This document shows, in pieces, positions 5,521 to 7,828 of a DNA stretch of 7,828 nt. The stretch's first letter is position 1. Every line of letters begins with the position of its first letter. The position numbers and the translations under genes are program-made. The notes below the pieces were generated by a model. The model had not been told where the DNA came from. It made no database searches and saw only the letters and a list, made by a program, of their open reading frames with translations. Origin of the DNA: Ktedonobacter sp. 13_1_20CM_4_53_11 (lineage in GTDB: Bacteria; Chloroflexota; Ktedonobacteria; Ktedonobacterales; Ktedonobacteraceae); contig MNIY01000128.1 in NCBI GenBank assembly GCA_001919995.1, positions 6,327 to 14,154 of the forward strand, read 5' to 3'.

Positions 5521-6753
5521 ATGAACGGTGACATGATTGGTCGTGTCATCAAAGGTAGGTATAAGCTCATAGACGAAAGAGGACGAGGCAGCTTTGCCAC
5601 CGTCTACGTCGCACGCGATACAGAAAATAACCACATTTATGCAGTAAAGGTCATGCACCTTGAACTCTCAAATGATGGCGAATTACTTGCGCGCTTCCAA
5701 CGAGAGGCACATATCCACCTGAACCTCAGTGATCCTCACATCGTGCGGATCGTTGATTATGGAAACGACAACCAGATGTATTATATCGTAATGGAATACA
5801 TCGATGGGCAGAACCTGAAGTACCATATGATTACTCATGGTCCGATGGAACCATTACGAGCATTGAATTACACTCGCCAGATCGCCGAGGGACTGGATGC
5901 AGCTAATAAACAGGGGGTGGTGCATCGCGATATTAAACCACAGAATATTCTTATCAGTGGAAAAGATGTGGTGAAGATCGTTGATTTTGGATTGGCGCGC
6001 AGCAGAGAAACCGTCACTCTTACACAATCCAACGTATTTATGGGCACAGCCTACTACATATCGCCAGAACAGGCAGAAAGTGGGCGTTCAGCGGACACCC
6101 GCTCTGATCTCTATTCGGTTGCAACTGTTCTGTTTGAGATGCTAACTGGTAACCCTCCTTTCGAAGGAGAAACGGCGGTAGACATCGTCATCAAACACAT
6201 GAACGAAAAAGTTCCTTCCATCTGCCGCCAACGCCCCGACCTGCCTGTTGAGGTTGATATCTTCATGCAGAAGGCAATGGCGAAAGCGCCTGCAGATCGC
6301 TATGCAACGCCGCAAGAATTCATTGCAGCGCTCGATCAGTTACAGGAACGTATCCAGGCAATGCCACCAGGTAAGCGAGTCTCAGGGCCCGGATACGAAC
6401 AAAAACCAGGACCGGTTGGACCTGTTATATCTCCAGCCGCTCCTCCAAAACAAGCTCGCATTGTGGTTATCTCTACTGGGCAACAGATTCCTTTAACCGG
6501 TGAGTTAATGGTTGTCGGTCGTCAGGATCCGATCCTGGGTATCTTTCCAGAGATCAACCTTGCAGACAAGACGGTTGGACGACGCCACGCCTACCTGAGG
6601 AATCAGCAGGGGGCATTTACTGTCGAAGATCTCAATGCTTTGAATAAGACTCGCTTGAATGGAATTACCTTAACACCACACGAAGAACGTACGCTCAAAG
6701 ATGGCGATATTCTACGCTTTGGCAGTGTTGAGGTGCGTTTTGAATTGCGATAG
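5521..6753 (+). CDS. Soluble Hanks-type serine/threonine protein kinase with C-terminal FHA domain
   Basis: Eukaryotic-like kinase that should phosphorylate Ser/Thr on proteins, fused to a phosphothreonine-recognition domain; 410 residues. Kinase domain about 14-275: glycine loop GRGSFATVY (21-29), AVK with K43, E62, HRDIKPQN with D137 and N142 (an RD kinase), DFG (155-157), activation loop with T164, T166 and T168, GTAYYISPEQ (175-184), D196 and R260. A Gly/Pro-rich linker covers about 285-312. FHA about 325-408: VVGR (331-334), RRHA with H356, RLNG with N380. The usual FHA Ser before RxH is G353, so phosphopeptide binding may be altered. No membrane segment is present, unlike PknB-type receptors, so it is predicted cytosolic. 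AGGAG seven bases upstream fixes the start. It ends with tandem TAG stops. The neighbouring membrane protein may be a substrate or partner (inference). Confidence 0.93.
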   Translation: MNGDMIGRVIKGRYKLIDERGRGSFATVYVARDTENNHIYAVKVMHLELSNDGELLARFQREAHIHLNLSDPHIVRIVDYGNDNQMYYIVMEYIDGQNLKYHMITHGPMEPLRALNYTRQIAEGLDAANKQGVVHRDIKPQNILISGKDVVKIVDFGLARSRETVTLTQSNVFMGTAYYISPEQAESGRSADTRSDLYSVATVLFEMLTGNPPFEGETAVDIVIKHMNEKVPSICRQRPDLPVEVDIFMQKAMAKAPADRYATPQEFIAALDQLQERIQAMPPGKRVSGPGYEQKPGPVGPVISPAAPPKQARIVVISTGQQIPLTGELMVVGRQDPILGIFPEINLADKTVGRRHAYLRNQQGAFTVEDLNALNKTRLNGITLTPHEERTLKDGDILRFGSVEVRFELR

Positions 6754-6766
6754 TAGTGGTGTTACG

Positions 6767-6795
6767 TTGCACTTCATCGCATTTGATAGGATAAG
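6767..6795 (+). promoter_or_regulatory. Weak promoter candidate before the repeat-tail membrane protein
   Basis: TTGCAC (6767-6772) and GATAAG (6790-6795) are 17 bases apart with about four matches each. It sits in the 103-base gap after the kinase gene. A second overlapping possibility is TTGATA (6783-6788) with a poor -10. Read-through from the kinase promoter is at least as likely, as no terminator is seen. Confidence 0.22.
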
Positions 6796-6812
6796 CACTC
6801 GTGAATATCTGT

Positions 6813-6833
6813 GGGCGGCCCCGTAAACCGCTC
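6813..6833 (+). other. Hairpin between kinase and membrane protein genes
   Basis: GGGCGG (6813-6818) can pair with CCGCTC (6828-6833) as six pairs including one G-U, with a 9-base loop. No T-run follows, so it is not a standard intrinsic terminator. It lies 24 bases before the next start codon and may be a leader or mRNA-processing structure that separates expression of the two genes. Confidence 0.3.
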
Positions 6834-6856
6834 CTACGATCAGAGGGGTGAGCGAC

Positions 6857-7828
6857 ATGACAGAGAAACTTACGTTCATACTTTTTGCTTCTACTGTTTC
6901 CAGTATTCTCATGAACCCAATTGTGATAATTGTGGCAGTTTTGGTACTTATCGTAGTCATCCTGGTGACAGCTCTCTTTCTTCTCCGCAATAGCGGAAAG
7001 AACAAGGCAGCAAAAGCCGATAGAGGCGCTCAGGCATCGGATTGGCAGCGCCAGGGACAACAGGCGAATGCGCCAGGAGCGTGGAATCAGCCCGGTGCTC
7101 AAGCCGATTGGGCACAACAACAGCAGCCCGGTGCCTGGGGCGCTCAGTCCCCTGCACAGCAGCAACCCGGTGCTTGGGGCGCTCAACAACAGCCTGCTGG
7201 CTGGGGCGCTCAGTCCCCTGCACAGCAGCAACCCGGCGCTTGGGGTGCTCAGTCCCCTTCACCACAACAACCAGGTGTATGGGGCGCCCAGTCCCCTGCG
7301 CAACAGCAGCCTGCGGCTAACGCCTGGGGCGCTCAGTCCTCTTCACCACAGCAACCCGGGGCATGGGGTGCCCCATCCTCTTCACCCCAGCAGCCCGCGG
7401 AATGGGGTGCCGCTCCCTCCAGCACGCCATCTGCAGGCGCGGGCATGGGAGGGAACCAACCTTCCTGGGGCCAGGATGCAACATTGAGGCCTCAAAAATC
7501 AGCACAGGACCCCTGGGGGCAGCCGCAAGCAGCGTCACAACAACAAGGCGCCTCACCATGGGGTATGCAAGGCAGTTCACCATCACAGCAACAGGCGCCC
7601 ACCGGGTATGGCGGCAGCGGCTCCGGGCAATCGTGGCAACAGTCTGGACAACCTGCAGCGAGCAAAGATCCCTGGGGACAAGCTGCCCAGTCTCAGCCGG
7701 CAGCATGGGGACAGCAGCCTTTCCAGCAGCCACCCTCCTCACCACCTCCACCGGCAGCCGGCAATGCTGGAATTCCATCCTGGCAACAGGGTCCCGCACA
7801 AGGACAGGGCTTTGGTGCTCCCGGTATT
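6857..7828 (+). CDS. Single-pass membrane protein with Trp-Gly/Gln/Pro/Ala-rich repetitive tail, 3' partial
   Basis: I do not recognise a family. The frame is open for 324 codons from ATG6857 to the window end, so the C-terminus is missing. Residues 1-20 are MTEKLTFILFASTVSSILMN, followed by one strong membrane helix at about 21-43 (PIVIIVAVLVLIVVILVT...) and a basic RNSGKNKAAK patch. By the positive-inside rule the tail would be cytoplasmic. From about 57 onward the sequence is low complexity: Ala, Gly, Gln, Pro and Ser with 18 Trp residues, nine of them in WGA units (94-185, for example QQQPGAWGAQSP), later DPWGQ (218-222 and 271-275). A single DATLRP (207-212) stands out as a possible phosphothreonine site. 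AGGGGTGA (6844-6851) is the ribosome binding site; in-frame GTG6848 is a less likely start. It follows the kinase-FHA gene by 103 bases, suggesting a signalling partner. A folded domain may follow beyond the window. Confidence 0.82.
   Translation, partial: MTEKLTFILFASTVSSILMNPIVIIVAVLVLIVVILVTALFLLRNSGKNKAAKADRGAQASDWQRQGQQANAPGAWNQPGAQADWAQQQQPGAWGAQSPAQQQPGAWGAQQQPAGWGAQSPAQQQPGAWGAQSPSPQQPGVWGAQSPAQQQPAANAWGAQSSSPQQPGAWGAPSSSPQQPAEWGAAPSSTPSAGAGMGGNQPSWGQDATLRPQKSAQDPWGQPQAASQQQGASPWGMQGSSPSQQQAPTGYGGSGSGQSWQQSGQPAASKDPWGQAAQSQPAAWGQQPFQQPPSSPPPPAAGNAGIPSWQQGPAQGQGFGAPGI
7135..7266 (+). repeat. 66-bp tandem duplication within the repeat-tail gene
   Basis: Bases 7135-7170 recur without change at 7201-7236, and similarity continues with scattered changes to complete a 66-bp (22-codon) period. 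The unit encodes two WGA-containing segments. Looser copies of the same coding unit continue to about 7413, with a Trp codon mostly every 9, 13 or 15 codons. The exactness of the first pair points to recent duplication or gene conversion. Spacers are coding and not unique, so this is not a CRISPR array. Confidence 0.75.

Noticed and set aside
7118..7413. Regularly spaced repeats considered as a CRISPR array
   Set aside because: Repeats are in frame, degenerate at third codon positions and encode a peptide repeat. There are no unique spacers or constant palindromic repeats.
7042..7799. Several long open frames on both strands over the repeat-tail gene
   Set aside because: The low-complexity, stop-poor repeats open other frames. 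Only the frame from 6857 has a ribosome binding site, a membrane helix and a regular protein repeat.

Overview
The window looks like chromosomal DNA from a Chloroflexota bacterium of the class Ktedonobacteria, close to Ktedonobacter. This rests on three things: the yacL-ispD-ispF order, a soluble Hanks-type kinase fused to an FHA domain next to a membrane-anchored low-complexity protein, and an intergenic structured RNA that resembles HEARO (the IscB-associated omega RNA), which is known to be multi-copy in Ktedonobacter racemifer. The lineage is inferred from memory of these families, not from a search. No rRNA, tRNA, CRISPR array or transposase gene is visible.

Layout. (1) Bases 2-2237, plus strand: a tight operon of a 5'-partial YacL-type membrane PIN/TRAM protein, ispD and ispF (two MEP-pathway enzymes of isoprenoid synthesis, with overlapping ATGA). 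(2) 2317-2871, plus: an NADPH-dependent FMN reductase/quinone reductase-like flavoprotein. It converges on (3) 2876-3217, minus: a pterin-4a-carbinolamine dehydratase. (4) 3405-4349, plus: a divergent ribose-phosphate pyrophosphokinase with a perfect TATAAT upstream. It converges on (5) 4386-5165, minus: a HAD-IIA phosphatase. (6) 5166-5520: a 355-base gene-free stretch holding the phosphatase promoter, a compact structured RNA of about 150 nt preceded by ATGA, and a very good promoter for the next gene set inside a 9-bp inverted repeat. (7) 5521-6753, plus: a soluble serine/threonine kinase with a C-terminal FHA domain. (8) 6857 to the right edge, plus: a single-pass membrane protein with a long Trp/Gly/Gln/Pro/Ala-rich repetitive tail, open to the window end.

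How the parts relate. IspD and IspF act two steps apart in making isopentenyl diphosphate. The middle genes are housekeeping metabolism with no shared pathway evident. The right-hand pair (cytosolic kinase-FHA plus a membrane protein whose tail is predicted to face the cytoplasm) looks like a signalling module, though the partnership is only inferred from adjacency. The most unusual items are the stand-alone HEARO-like RNA with its putative guide, the Trp-periodic tail protein, and several active-site substitutions in the PRPP synthetase.
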